Origin: Hyaloperonospora brassicae
Lineage: Eukaryota > Oomycota > Peronosporomycetes > Peronosporales > Peronosporaceae
Direction: 5' to 3'
Assembly (NCBI GenBank): GCA_947650285.1
Contig: CANTFL010001467.1
Span: forward strand, 330,417 to 394,416
DNA: 64,000 nucleotides
In this document: piece by piece, positions 31,126-40,787 of the stretch
Layout: every line of letters begins with the position of its first letter
Position numbering within the stretch: the stretch's first letter is position 1
Translations under genes and position numbers: made by a program
Notes under the pieces: generated by a model
The model's database searches: none
What the model saw: only the letters and a program-made list of their open reading frames with translations
What the model was told of the DNA's origin: nothing

Positions 31126-33044
31126 AAGCTCCGCTTGATACCTTCAAAGGAACGCTGGCACTCAGCGTTCCATGACCACTTGACATTTTTCTTGAGCAAG
31201 CAAGAAAGATGAACAGTCATCTCGGCGTAGTTGCGCGAGTACTTGTGCAAGTACGCCGCAAGACCAAGGAACTTCCTTAGTCCCTTGACATCGACTGGCA
31301 CTGGCCAGTCGGTGATCGCCTTGATCTTTTCGGGATCAGGGCGTACGCCGTGTTTACCCACGATGCACCCAAGAAGTGGTATTTCGCTAGCCGCGAATAT
31401 ACACTTCTTGAGGTTGGCGTACAACTTATGCTTGCGCATAAGTTGAAGGACCTGACGAACGTGAGTTCTGTGAACTTCAACGTCCGTCTCTCCGTCCATA
31501 GCCCGGCTATGGACGAACACATCGTCGAAGTAACTCGGTGCGAAGTCTCGCACCGGTCTCAACAGATTTGTTACACATCTGTTGAATGTTGCAGGGGCAT
31601 TACTCAGCCCCTGTGGCATCACTAGCCACTCCCACAGCATCCATCTGGGGGTACTCACTGCCGTTAACGGGACGTCCCGTTCACGCATCAGGATCTGATA
31701 GAATCCATCCATCAGATCCATGGACGAAAAGATGGTACTCTTTGACATATCATCTATGATTACGTCCTTCCTCGGTATCGGCGTCTGAGCCGGTACCGTT
31801 GCAGCATTCAACTTGTTGAATGCGTGCACTATCCGCCACCCTCCTGTGGCCTTTCGCACACAGAAGGTCGGAGAGCTGTGAGGGGATGTTGATACCCTCA
31901 CATGGCCCGCTGCTAAGCGATCGGCAAAGAACTTGTCGATCGCTATCACTTGTTCACGAGGCAGTGGCCACTGCTTCATGACACAGTATTTCGAGCCCGG
32001 TTTGAGCTCGATCTCGTGTCGAGTGCCTTTGTCCTTAGGCAACTCGCAAGGTACGGATTCAGGGAACACATCCCTGAATTCGATCAAATCCTTATACAAA
32101 GGATTTGCCTGAAGTGACTCCCAGGATTGGGACGCGTATCGCTCGATCCGAGTCTTCTCATCGAGGACACTTTCGTCCATCGATGAGCTGCTGAGAACCC
32201 GTTCGTTCTCAGCAAATACTGTTGCCGACCGAATGTCGGTCACATACTCGTCCTCTGTGACGAGTATGCAGATCTGATTGACTTTGCCACTACGCAGATC
32301 ACGCAAGAACCGTTTCGATTCTAGCGTTGGCAACTGAGTTATCTCCGAAGTCAACTTCGGAGGCACAATCAGATCAAGCGTATAAGCGCCTACGCTTGAT
32401 TCGTCATTAACCAAGACGTTCAACGTCTCGGTTTCTTCCTGGGAACTTGCTTCCACAGGTTGCTGAGGGCCTAATCCCTCAGCAAGCGACTCTTGAGGAA
32501 TTCCTTCCTCAAGTACGTGGGGACTTATTCCCTCGACGTCTTCCGACTGTGGCTGTGCAACCACAGTCAGGAACCGATCCTCTACGGTCGACTCTCCAGT
32601 CGACCTAGGATTTTCATGTTGCCCCTTGGGGGCAACAGACTTCTTTCTTCTAAGATGCTGCCCGCTAGGCATGCATCCATGTCCCGGTCCATTCGACTTA
32701 TTCGAGTGGTGGACCTTCGGCGCAGCCTGTACTTCTGTACAGCCGCCGGGAGCTTGCTCCACAGTGTAGTGATCAACTACACTGTGATCTTGTGCAGTCG
32801 TGCTAACGACCGTACCGCAAGTGAGGCCATCGCACTCACTCGCAGAACATCCACACGCTTGTGGACGCTCCAAGATGTTCATCAGATGGCCATCTGATGA
32901 ACAAGCGGCAGGCATCTTCACGGATCGATGCTGCCAGCTCACTCTTGGCTCGTACTTTCTGAGCCAAGGTGATCCCAGGATGACATCAAATTTGTCATCC
33001 AGATCTAGTACGATGAAGTCATCATCGTACTGTTCGCCCTCCAA
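31035..33044 (-). CDS. Element B protease end and reverse transcriptase
   Basis: Starts in the protease C-terminal part (DLDDKFDVILGSPWLRKYEP). A long low-complexity spacer follows to about residue 330, then the RT: GHVRVSTSPHSSPTFCVRK, GWRIVHAFNKLNAATVPAQT, FSSMDLMDGFYQILMRERDV, LVMPQGLSNAPATFNRCV, active site YFDD at about residues 505-508, and the thumb/connection KFLGLAAYLHKYSR. All RT blocks are present and the active site is intact. The frame runs out near the RNase H junction. Confidence 0.85.
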   Translation of the reverse strand: MEGEQYDDDFIVLDLDDKFDVILGSPWLRKYEPRVSWQHRSVKMPAACSSDGHLMNILERPQACGCSASECDGLTCGTVVSTTAQDHSVVDHYTVEQAPGGCTEVQAAPKVHHSNKSNGPGHGCMPSGQHLRRKKSVAPKGQHENPRSTGESTVEDRFLTVVAQPQSEDVEGISPHVLEEGIPQESLAEGLGPQQPVEASSQEETETLNVLVNDESSVGAYTLDLIVPPKLTSEITQLPTLESKRFLRDLRSGKVNQICILVTEDEYVTDIRSATVFAENERVLSSSSMDESVLDEKTRIERYASQSWESLQANPLYKDLIEFRDVFPESVPCELPKDKGTRHEIELKPGSKYCVMKQWPLPREQVIAIDKFFADRLAAGHVRVSTSPHSSPTFCVRKATGGWRIVHAFNKLNAATVPAQTPIPRKDVIIDDMSKSTIFSSMDLMDGFYQILMRERDVPLTAVSTPRWMLWEWLVMPQGLSNAPATFNRCVTNLLRPVRDFAPSYFDDVFVHSRAMDGETDVEVHRTHVRQVLQLMRKHKLYANLKKCIFAASEIPLLGCIVGKHGVRPDPEKIKAITDWPVPVDVKGLRKFLGLAAYLHKYSRNYAEMTVHLSCLLKKNVKWSWNAECQRSFEGIKRSLCNRRSWRLQIRTDHFMWSVTPAISQSAVR

Positions 33045-33321
33045 CGTGTAGTGGATATCCTACTACACGTTTCTCAACGGTTATCGATGCGCCTGTTGCA
33101 AGGCGCACCGTCATCCTTGTGAGGGGAATGTCGCGCTCAACGAACTTGAGCCTACGACCCTCTAGTGACTGGCGACAAACAAAGTTGTTCGACGCCCCAC
33201 AGTCTACTAGGGCACGAAGCGACAAATCATTTGTCGCTTCCAACTTCAAGGTGATGAGCGAAACGTCATCACCAGGTGCAGAGACACACAATGATTGTGT
33301 ATCTGGAGCAACTTTCGTCAA
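33022..33321 (-). CDS. Element B aspartic protease N-terminal part
   Basis: Contains LRALVDCGASNNFV, where the retropepsin D-T/S-G triad reads D-C-G; element C has the same D-C-G. This points to a family variant rather than random damage. The flap segment VRLATGASITVEK follows. A frame change near 33050 separates it from its C-terminal half in the next ORF. Confidence 0.75.
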   Translation of the reverse strand: MTKVAPDTQSLCVSAPGDDVSLITLKLEATNDLSLRALVDCGASNNFVCRQSLEGRRLKFVERDIPLTRMTVRLATGASITVEKRVVGYPLHVGGRTVR

Positions 33322-33371
33322 GAGATTTGCAAATTCTCTTGAGGTTGCTGGATCAGTAGGGCGCTCCGCCC

Positions 33372-34526
33372 CTACCGACCCCGACCATTTTTTGATGGTC
33401 CGCTCCGCTGTTGCGGTTTTGCAACAGCGCTGGACCCACTCCCATTGCCCTTTCTGGCGAATGGTCGTCCATTTCGCTCAGTACTGTTTGGTACTGGGCG
33501 TGGAGCACTACACTCGTATGCGTAGTGCCCTAACTTCTGACAGCGATTGCACCTCTGCAATCGCTTGTTGTTTGTAGAGCGAGGTCTCTCGCTCTCAACA
33601 TAGCAGAGGTCCATTGGTTCTGGACCTCCGATCTCTTGTCGTCTCGGTGGACGGTAAGAGTTTGAGCTAGCATGAGCCTGTCTCATGCTAAAGTCTTCTT
33701 GTTCCGCGGCTGATATCGCTTCATCAAGCGTATTCAGCTCAAGGCGGAACAGGTGGCTCCTGACGGGCCCTTCTGCGAGCCCTTGCATGAACACCGTAAT
33801 CAACGTGTGTTCATGTACTGGGTTGGCAGTTATACTACTCGAGAGGGGTCGTATATGTTGTGCGTAAGCGTGCACATCACGCTTACCCTGCTTGAGTTTC
33901 AGGAGCTCTGAAAGAGCCCTGAACTCAGCCCTTGGCGGCTCAAACGTTTGTCTGAGCCGGGACTTGAAGTCATCTAGCGACCTAAACACATGTGGGTCGC
34001 TACTCTCGAGACCCAGGGACCAAGTTTTGGCACGCCCTGCCAAGCGTGTTTGAGCAAATGTGAGTTTCATTTGCTCATCTTCGACGCGACTAGCCCTTAA
34101 GGCTCTGTCGAGTTCGACAAACCACAGTAACAGGGAGTCTTCCGGGACTCCTCTGTACTTGAAGATGTCAACTTTCATGACTTCGGGACGACGAGCATGT
34201 GCCGTCCCACCCACAGCAGCATGGAATTGCTGCTGTCTCAACAGCACTGTCTGTTGAGCACCGAGTTCTCTCAGCTGCTCGGCCTGTTGAGAGCCTTGCT
34301 GGTGAAGCAAGGCTACTTTCTCCCTTTCGGCGACAAGTTCATTTTGAATGAACCTGGCTATAGCGGCATGTTGTTGGTCTCTGTCCAGAAACTCCAACAT
34401 GGCGCTGACGACGAGTTCGCCTACGGTAGAACTCATTCGTTCTACCGCACCCCATTCGATGTCGCTCAAGTGGGCAAACCCTTCACGCGTGGCGTGAAAG
34501 GTGTCTTCTTCATCCAACATGTTCAT
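33372..34526 (-). CDS. Element B Gag with zinc knuckle
   Basis: 384 codons from an ATG at 34526, unbroken. It is helix-rich at the N-terminus, with a coiled-coil-like stretch (VAEREKVALLHQQGSQQAEQ), a retrotransposon-gag capsid region (WFVELDRALRASRVEDEQMK; AGRAKTWSLGLE; FKSRLRQTFEPP), and one zinc knuckle CNRCQKLGHYAYEC (CX2CX4HX4C, residues 326-339), then a basic Gly/Ser-rich tail. It forms virus-like particles and packages the RNA. It begins 45 bp inside the 5' LTR and is the only fully open sense gene of the element. Confidence 0.88.
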   Translation of the reverse strand: MNMLDEEDTFHATREGFAHLSDIEWGAVERMSSTVGELVVSAMLEFLDRDQQHAAIARFIQNELVAEREKVALLHQQGSQQAEQLRELGAQQTVLLRQQQFHAAVGGTAHARRPEVMKVDIFKYRGVPEDSLLLWFVELDRALRASRVEDEQMKLTFAQTRLAGRAKTWSLGLESSDPHVFRSLDDFKSRLRQTFEPPRAEFRALSELLKLKQGKRDVHAYAQHIRPLSSSITANPVHEHTLITVFMQGLAEGPVRSHLFRLELNTLDEAISAAEQEDFSMRQAHASSNSYRPPRRQEIGGPEPMDLCYVESERPRSTNNKRLQRCNRCQKLGHYAYECSAPRPVPNSTERNGRPFARKGNGSGSSAVAKPQQRSGPSKNGRGR

Positions 34527-34570
34527 GTTGGATGCTGTGGTCCTTGGAAGGACTACAAAGTGCTACCAGG

Positions 34571-34961
34571 TGTAACGGGGCACACCCTTGCGTAACTTAA
34601 CGCAAGGGTTTTGAGTGCCCCGACAGACGTACACGTGGCAAGCGAGGAAGCGTAGGTAGGGTAAAAGTAGAACTGTTATATTAATAAATTAAGTCTTTAA
34701 ACTACTGTCTCTTCGTTTGACTTAATTCAATTATACTAATATAACTGCATGTATGGTGACGTCTCGTCACCACTCATTGCGCGCGTCTTGCGGCGATTGG
34801 TGGGTTGATATCATCACGATATCAACCAATGAACAGACCCTTTGGTCGACCCTTTAATATCACCACTTTGGTGATATTGTTGTAAAGAATATCCATCTTT
34901 ATATTCTTTATTGTCACTTTCCTTAAAGTGACAATTTCATGTAACGGGCTGCCCCGTTACA
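34571..34961 (-). repeat. Element B 5' LTR
   Basis: 391 bp, three substitutions relative to 26974-27364. Same hairpin set (GGTTGATATC/GATATCAACC at 34803-34827). In the sense (minus) direction it supplies the promoter for element B. Confidence 0.95.
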
Positions 34962-35339
34962 TTTCTGCCACCTGCATGCGATCGCGAAGCTAGAGCATCG
35001 CACAGTAGCGACCGCGCCAGCGGGTGCCATGCTTTATGCATGCATTGAGTTGCTGGAGCGCTAACCTACAGGCGTGTCAGTCGTTACTGGCCCCATTCAC
35101 GGTCAGCCCCCGGGTCGCCCACCGGCACTCATGGCATGGCTTAAGATATACCAGAGGTCTTCTTGCACATCGTTAACATAACCATAAAATAGACAACCTG
35201 ATCCACCACTGTAGGAGACGTCTGCACCATCCATATTGAAATCTCTTGAGAAAAGTCACTGGGCGGTTTTGCCACACAAATGTCTCGTCACTTCCGAATT
35301 TGCCCTCTTGCCCACGCATCGACAGCGACAGTGCCCAAT
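34962..35339. other. 5' flank of effector-like gene, copy 2
   Basis: It starts with the right target duplication of element B. From about 35221 it is homologous to the upstream region of the frameshifted copy, including TCTCTTGAGAAAAGTCACTGGGCGG. The promoter presumably lies in this conserved 120 bp. Upstream of 35221 nothing is recognised. Confidence 0.5.
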
Positions 35340-36575
35340 ATGCGCTTGCGCTGCATCGTTCTTCTGGCTGTGGCGGCGGCAGCGGTTGCTGCACTCCCAT
35401 GCGCCGCCCATTCCTCTGACGTCGATATGAGTGAGTCCAGTCCCCCGACCACTGAACGCTCAGCTGTCGATGGCCGCGATGGCACTACTGTGAGTCAGGC
35501 GCGCGACTTTGCGAGTGGGGAAGAGCGGATGAGGCTGAGAAGCGGTAGAATCATCGTCTTTGATGCTGACGAAGCAACGAACCTCGTCGCTGCTCGTGAG
35601 GCTGCAAAGAAGTTCATGAGCCTTTTTCCTGACAAAGTGGGGCCGCGCGGCCTAATGAAACCTAACGGTCAAGTCGACAAACTGAACGTAGAAGCCGTGA
35701 AGAGCTACATGAACTCGCATCCTCAAACAAATGCAGCTGTGGTAGGACTGTTTGGCGCCAACGCACGCGATCCAATGCCACGCGCAAGAATTATACTTCG
35801 TCGGATTTTCCAGGCAGAGAAACTGCGCGTTCATGCCCCGAAAGAATATTTAAAGTCGTTTCTAGCGAAAGGTCATAGGCCTGCGGCGGTCGTCGTTGCT
35901 CTCACGAGAATGGTAGGTCCGGAAGTTTCCGAAGAGGAATTGGTGCGCATAGTGGTTTTTTATGTCAGTGAGTATGCTAAGACGCGTGGGAAGAAAGTCG
36001 GCAACAATGTGTTGCGTAAAGTGAGGTCGGCAGTCCGCAACATCATGGACAAACTCGCACATAAGCAACCGGTCGCGCAGACGAGTGCAGGCGACAAATC
36101 TCCCACACAGCCTCTACACGAGAGGCTGATAAAAGCTGGCGACCAATGAAGTCTTCAGCGGCGTAGTGCACACGTTGCGGGGAGCTCGAAGCTGGAAAAG
36201 GGCTTCGCGAATGCTGGCAGGGCATTTATGTCTGACACGCCAAGCGCTTTGGGGTTGAGCTTCTCGACGTCCGTGCAGCTACGTAGGAGTGCCGGTGAAC
36301 GACGTGTGGCAGGGAGGAAGCTGAGCTGATGATGACGGAAGAGAGCGATACGTTGGTGGCGAAGCGTGAGTGGAGTTTTACATGGATATTAGGTGGCAAC
36401 GATTCGTCAGCGGAGAAACACGACAACGGATTCGTGCGACGTGGCAATGACTCTCGTGTCTTTTTCGTAGCTGGCTAAGAGTAACTGCATAACGTGTTTC
36501 CTCGAGCTGCATGAACTGGACAGATCACAACATATGTTTGAACATCACCTTGACTTTACTTTTCGTGACGCACAG
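35221..36575. repeat. Duplicated effector locus, copy 2 (gene plus flanks)
   Basis: Counterpart of about 3110-4465 in the same orientation. Identity is near 98% in the 3' flank but much lower in the middle of the coding region. Confidence 0.8.
35340..36149 (+). CDS. Secreted effector-like protein, intact copy
   Basis: 269 residues from the ATG at 35340. That start is chosen because it begins the signal peptide (MRLRCIVLLAVAAAAVAALP, cleavage near CAA-H) and is shared with the other copy; the frame is open 20 codons further upstream. A Ser/Thr-rich stretch is followed by GEERMRLRSGR (residues 60-70), which resembles the EER/RxLR region of oomycete host-translocated effectors but is not a strict RxLR. 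The rest is a basic, mostly helical domain with repeats of the type AEKLR..APKEYLKSFLAKGHRPAAVVVAL. No cysteines occur after the signal peptide and no catalytic motif is seen. It is probably secreted, with target unknown. The gene sits next to a very young retrotransposon. Confidence 0.8.
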   Translation: MRLRCIVLLAVAAAAVAALPCAAHSSDVDMSESSPPTTERSAVDGRDGTTVSQARDFASGEERMRLRSGRIIVFDADEATNLVAAREAAKKFMSLFPDKVGPRGLMKPNGQVDKLNVEAVKSYMNSHPQTNAAVVGLFGANARDPMPRARIILRRIFQAEKLRVHAPKEYLKSFLAKGHRPAAVVVALTRMVGPEVSEEELVRIVVFYVSEYAKTRGKKVGNNVLRKVRSAVRNIMDKLAHKQPVAQTSAGDKSPTQPLHERLIKAGDQ

Positions 36576-37082
36576 GTCCAGACAACTTCAGGCACATGCT
36601 TCACGGCAGAATACGTCCTACACATGTACGACGCATTGTCCAAGTACGCTTTATTCAATGCAGCAGGTTCTACACCACGCACCAGTAAGTGTTGAACACG
36701 ACGAGCCAGAAAATGTTTTAATGGTTGCGATCAACCGACGCTGAAAATGGCGTGACTAAACTCAGCGAGTCACCGCACGGTGAAATCAGTTGATCGAGTC
36801 GAAGTGGAGGAAATCAATCAATCGCACTGCATATCTCTACTACAATATCCCTGACGGACCAACACTTTCACATGGACAGCCAGCAATATCCGGTGTCGAC
36901 CGCTCCGTAGATATAGCAACAGGCAGGCAGGTGGCAACGCGCGATGCTGTCGACCTCGTGGGTGTCGACAGTATACAGAGTAATGACGAGCGACCACCAT
37001 CAACTCCGTTGCTTGGGGCAACAATGATTGCACATTAAGTTAGGATCGTGCTCTCAACAGGAGCGCCTCGCGCGTCATCTTC
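36576..37082. other. Intergenic, nothing recognised
   Basis: About 500 bp between the effector locus and the stop codon of the PH-domain gene on the other strand. No domain-bearing frame or RNA gene is seen. Confidence 0.5.
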
Positions 37083-39767
37083 CTAAAACTCCACCACATC
37101 CGGCAGCTCTGGCAGGTTGATCAGCTTAGGACCGGATGACTTCCCAATGGACGAGACCAAAAGAGCAGGTGTACACGCGCCTGCTGATGAGGCTGCCGCG
37201 GAGCACCCTTCCGACGTGGGCAGCTGCGGACCGATCATGCGCTCAGGCGGATCCTGGAAAGATGGTCCTGGCATCGGACCAGCAGCTGTGCCAAACGAAT
37301 TCATTGCACTCAGTCCGGCCACAAATCCCATGTTCGGACGCATCAACGCAGGCTGCAGCCCCACCGGTCTTCCGTAGCTATACGGAGCCGCGTAAAACGG
37401 AGGATAGGCACCAAACGTGGCTGCCAAACCGTACGCGGGCATGCTCTGTGGACCATGGAGGTACGATGGCACGAACGGAGGTGGCGACATGTGATACGTG
37501 GGCATCGCCACTGACCCCGCTGCAGCGGCCGCACCTTCACCGGTAACCGTAGGAGCGCTAACAGAATCCTTTCCACCAGCAGGAGATAAAGCAGAAGCGG
37601 GCAACACTGCAGGTGCGGGCAGAACTTGCCGCAGCGAAACAACCTCTGTCTGCACAGGCGACGGAGTTGAAGGTGTCAACGCGGGCTCCGTAGCCGCAAG
37701 CAGCTGCTGGCGCGCTTTCGTCTTTGCCTCGTCTTCCACAGCTACCAAAGCGTTCGTAACCTCAGCTTCAGCGTGCTGTGTAGCAGGAGCAGACTCTTCG
37801 GTACGCTCGACACTTCGCTCACCCTTTCGATGAATGCGTTCCGAGGGCGAAGTGTACTTTTCCTTCTTTTTCAACTTCTTCTTCTCCTTCTTCGCCTTGC
37901 GTTCACGCTCAAGCCGTTCCTCTTCCGCACGCTTTTGTTCTGCTACCTTCCGACGCTCAGCCTCGGCCTGGTACTTCTTGCCATTCTCGTGCTTTCGTTT
38001 CTCCTTCCTCTCCCTGCGTTCTTTCTTGTCACGCTTCATGTGCTCCTCAAGCGCCTTTGCCTCCTCGCGAGCTCGCTGCTCTTCACGGTGAGCTCGTGCG
38101 AGCTCGGCTGCTTCTAGCGCCACGCGTTTTTCTTCTTCTTCTTCTTCTTCTTCCTTGTGCTTCATCATCATACGCTTCTTCGCCCGGCGTTCTGCGCGGT
38201 CCTTCCTCTTCAACTGGCGCAGCTCTTCTGCCTCTGCAATCGCGGCTTCTGCACCATCAGCTTCAACACTCTTCACATCAGTCACTGGTGTCGTGCTCAC
38301 GACGGCCGGTAGCGATACTTCGTTCGCCAACTCTTCTTCCCCCTCGTTCCCACTCGCGCATCCGTTCATCTCGCAACTGCTTGCGTTCTCGCTGCCAACA
38401 AAGCTTTTCACATGACTCTTTGCGCTGCCGAGACTGCGAAGGCTACTGCAGCGCTGACGCATGTGCAGCAGCTCTACATCGGCCTCGTCATTGGCCGCGC
38501 CACCCATCGACTGGTCCACATCGAGCATCTCGGCATCACTCGCCTCACTGCTCGTGGACAAGCGACTGTGGCGATGACTGACGCGTTTCTTGGGGTGCCG
38601 CGCTTCCTGGCGCATCCCCGCGAGTCTCGCCGCTGCCATTTCCGCGTACAGGTCCCGGTTCAATTCGAGCTTCTGCGCCCGTCGCTTCCGCTTCTCCTCC
38701 TTCTCCTGCTGACTCGCGCGCGCTGCCAGCTCTTCGTCCACGAACTCGGCGTCGTCCGTGCCATTGTCACTGTCGCTGTCTCTGCGGCCGCTACGCACAC
38801 ACACCGCTCCGAATCGACTGGCGCCGCTGTCGTCAAACAGAAACGCGTCGGCGTCCAGCGGCTGCCGCGCCGCACGTGCCCCCAGCAGCTCATTCTCCAG
38901 CAGCACAACGTCCGAACGCCCCTCCGCGTCGCTGTCACTTTCCTGCACGTCGTACTTGGACGCGGCCGTCGACCGCTCTTCCCCTTCGCCACACAGTCCC
39001 CAGTCCAGCGGTTCGGCCTCGTGGCGGCCGTGCGCCGTCTCGTCGGACGACGCAGCAGAGACCGTACTGCGGAACAAACTGTCGCGGCCTTGCGATCGGT
39101 CGCCTACACCGTCGTGGACAGAAAAGTCGCCCCCCGCCAGCGACACCGCCCGGGGTTTGTGCGCCGCCAGCGACTCGGGCCCCGCTGTGCTCATGCTGTT
39201 GCGCCGGCGGTCGCGCGCGCGCTGATAGGCCGCGTGCGCCGGTAGGAGCTCGAGCCACTGGCGCTTGTCGGCGGCGCTCGCGGCGACGCACTGGAAGAGC
39301 TTTCGCTCGCGCGTCTCCATCGTGAACGCGTGCGCGTGGCGGTGGAAACCCGTCTTGCCGTCCCAGTCGCGCACGCGCTGGAGCTCGTGCGCGCTCGAGG
39401 GCTTCTCGGGCTGCGCGTGGTACGCGTGGCGGCTCTTGTAGCTGCGCACGACGACGCACGAGCGGTCGCGGGCGGCGGTCTCGTAGGCGGCGACGCAGTA
39501 GCGGTCGTGCATGACGACGGGCCGTTTGGCCAGGCGCTTCTTCAGAGGGCCCTCGAGGACGACCGTCGAGGGCGCCGGGGCGGCGGCGGGGGCGGGGCGG
39601 CTCATGGGGTGGGCGTGCAAAGTGTCGCGCGCGCCGCCGTCTGTGTCGCGCTCGTCGTTGTCCGTGTCGACGTTTAAGTTGCTCGAAGAGCGCGCCGGCT
39701 TTTCGTCCCGGCGCGCAAATAAGTGGCGGACACGACTGCGGCGGCTGGAGAGGAGGCGGTCGGCCAT
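37083..39767 (-). CDS. PH-domain protein with Lys/Glu-rich coiled coil
   Basis: 894 residues from the ATG at 39767; the frame is open 39 codons further, but only a TTG is available there. Residues about 70-177 form a pleckstrin-homology domain (VVLEGPLKKRL start, ADKRQWLELL end, with the conserved Trp at 171), expected to bind phosphoinositides or protein partners at membranes. Acidic, Ser-rich, probably disordered sequence follows. Residues about 513-638 are a highly charged coiled coil with an eight-Glu run encoded by a TTC repeat (38131-38152). The C-terminal 150 residues are rich in Pro, Tyr, Ala and Gly and end LPELPDVVEF. It is intronless as read. Large + strand frames inside are shadows of its GC-rich codons. 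The precise role is unknown. Confidence 0.88.
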   Translation of the reverse strand: MADRLLSSRRSRVRHLFARRDEKPARSSSNLNVDTDNDERDTDGGARDTLHAHPMSRPAPAAAPAPSTVVLEGPLKKRLAKRPVVMHDRYCVAAYETAARDRSCVVVRSYKSRHAYHAQPEKPSSAHELQRVRDWDGKTGFHRHAHAFTMETRERKLFQCVAASAADKRQWLELLPAHAAYQRARDRRRNSMSTAGPESLAAHKPRAVSLAGGDFSVHDGVGDRSQGRDSLFRSTVSAASSDETAHGRHEAEPLDWGLCGEGEERSTAASKYDVQESDSDAEGRSDVVLLENELLGARAARQPLDADAFLFDDSGASRFGAVCVRSGRRDSDSDNGTDDAEFVDEELAARASQQEKEEKRKRRAQKLELNRDLYAEMAAARLAGMRQEARHPKKRVSHRHSRLSTSSEASDAEMLDVDQSMGGAANDEADVELLHMRQRCSSLRSLGSAKSHVKSFVGSENASSCEMNGCASGNEGEEELANEVSLPAVVSTTPVTDVKSVEADGAEAAIAEAEELRQLKRKDRAERRAKKRMMMKHKEEEEEEEEKRVALEAAELARAHREEQRAREEAKALEEHMKRDKKERRERKEKRKHENGKKYQAEAERRKVAEQKRAEEERLERERKAKKEKKKLKKKEKYTSPSERIHRKGERSVERTEESAPATQHAEAEVTNALVAVEDEAKTKARQQLLAATEPALTPSTPSPVQTEVVSLRQVLPAPAVLPASALSPAGGKDSVSAPTVTGEGAAAAAGSVAMPTYHMSPPPFVPSYLHGPQSMPAYGLAATFGAYPPFYAAPYSYGRPVGLQPALMRPNMGFVAGLSAMNSFGTAAGPMPGPSFQDPPERMIGPQLPTSEGCSAAASSAGACTPALLVSSIGKSSGPKLINLPELPDVVEF

Positions 39768-40787
39768 CTGGGAGTGCACAGCGAGCGAGAGGGGGGACCA
39801 AGTCACGCGTGAGCGAGCGGGCGAGCGAGCGATGCGCGCGGGAGAGACGAGCGACGGCCTTTCTTCGCGTCGTTCGAGCAGCAAAGTGGAGAGAAAAGGG
39901 CAGCGCGCGAGGAGAGTGCGAGTTGGTCTGAACGACGAGAACGACGAGAACGACGAGAACGAGCGCCTCGAGGGGATCGCTGGAACAAGACGGACAGTCG
40001 GTGGATCGCGCGTCTGAGTCGTTGCCGTCCAGTAGCAGTGGCAGTAGCAGCAGTAGTAGCAGCAGCAGCTGTTGTCTTTTGCCCCAGATGGGCGAAGGAA
40101 ATGACAAAGCAGACACTGACTGACACGTTCGCAGGTGCAGACCGCAGCGACGAGGGCACCGGTGACTGCACGACGCGTCTCTTTTTGTTTTTTGCGAACT
40201 TCGAACGGCAGTTCGCGTGGCGAGTTGCGGCGTGTGACATGAAGGCAAAGGCCCTTTCGTCGGACCAGCTGCGCTCGCCGAGGGGATTACGCCATGAACC
40301 CCAAATCGGAAGTGTCGCCGCACTGCTTTCCGACCGTGACGATCTTGCTCTGCGCGACATGTTCAGCCAGTGGCGCGACTCGCGCCCATCTGCTTCTCTT
40401 TGGAAGGCGTCGGACTAAGTAATCATCACGACTTGTCGTAAGTGGATATTCAAACAGTTAGCACCCGAGTGGCCAGGCGAGCGCCGGATCTGCTGCTGAG
40501 TGGCTCAATGGGCCCGAGAAGGGAAATAACGAAAGCACAGCTGGCAGTGTGAACGACCTTTCAAGTGAGACTTGACAGACCGACTTGACAGACGTAAAAG
40601 TCGCTGGAACGTCATCTGAGACATGAAAGCTGCGCCTGCTTCCGTGGCTGGCACTGCTTCAACTATTACAATAGATTAAGACCATTCCCTGTCTGCTGCG
40701 AAATGGATCACGACTGATTGCGCCCGCACATGGCAGAGAGAGAGAGAGAAGTGCGCGTGTTGCGTGTCCGCACCAGCTGCTGGCGCG
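39768..40787. other. Intergenic region between PH gene and START-FYVE gene 1
   Basis: It contains the promoter of the PH gene. A short direct repeat GACGAGAAC occurs four times at about 39928-39960, and a CAG/TAGCAG-rich tract lies at 40031-40075. A 126-codon + frame (40038-40418) has no domain and a non-ATG start, and is not accepted as a gene. Confidence 0.45.

Larger units (their letters stand above)
26974..34961 (-). mobile_element. Ty3/gypsy chromovirus B, young full-length copy
   Basis: 7,988 bp, sense minus. The LTRs (26974-27364 and 34571-34961) are each 391 bp and differ at three positions. Perfect 5-bp target duplications TTTCT lie at 26969-26973 and 34962-34966. The polypurine tract sits directly inside the 3' LTR (27365-27378, minus-strand AAGGGGGGGGTGA), and a primer-binding candidate starting TGGTAGCACTTTG lies two bases inside the 5' LTR. 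Order: gag, protease, RT, RNase H, integrase, chromodomain. Gag is open throughout, while pol is cut by about five frame changes. A multi-part antisense ORF occupies 27497-29104. The element lies about 380 bp upstream of the intact effector-like gene. Confidence 0.95.

Noticed and set aside
38412..39245. 277-codon + strand frame, and several others, inside the PH-domain gene
   Set aside because: They are shadows of GC-rich codons on the opposite strand; no domain, and the minus-strand protein has a clear PH domain.
40038..40418. 126-codon + frame upstream of the PH gene
   Set aside because: Non-ATG start in a GCAGTAG-rich repeat tract, no homology seen; probably 5' flank of the PH gene.
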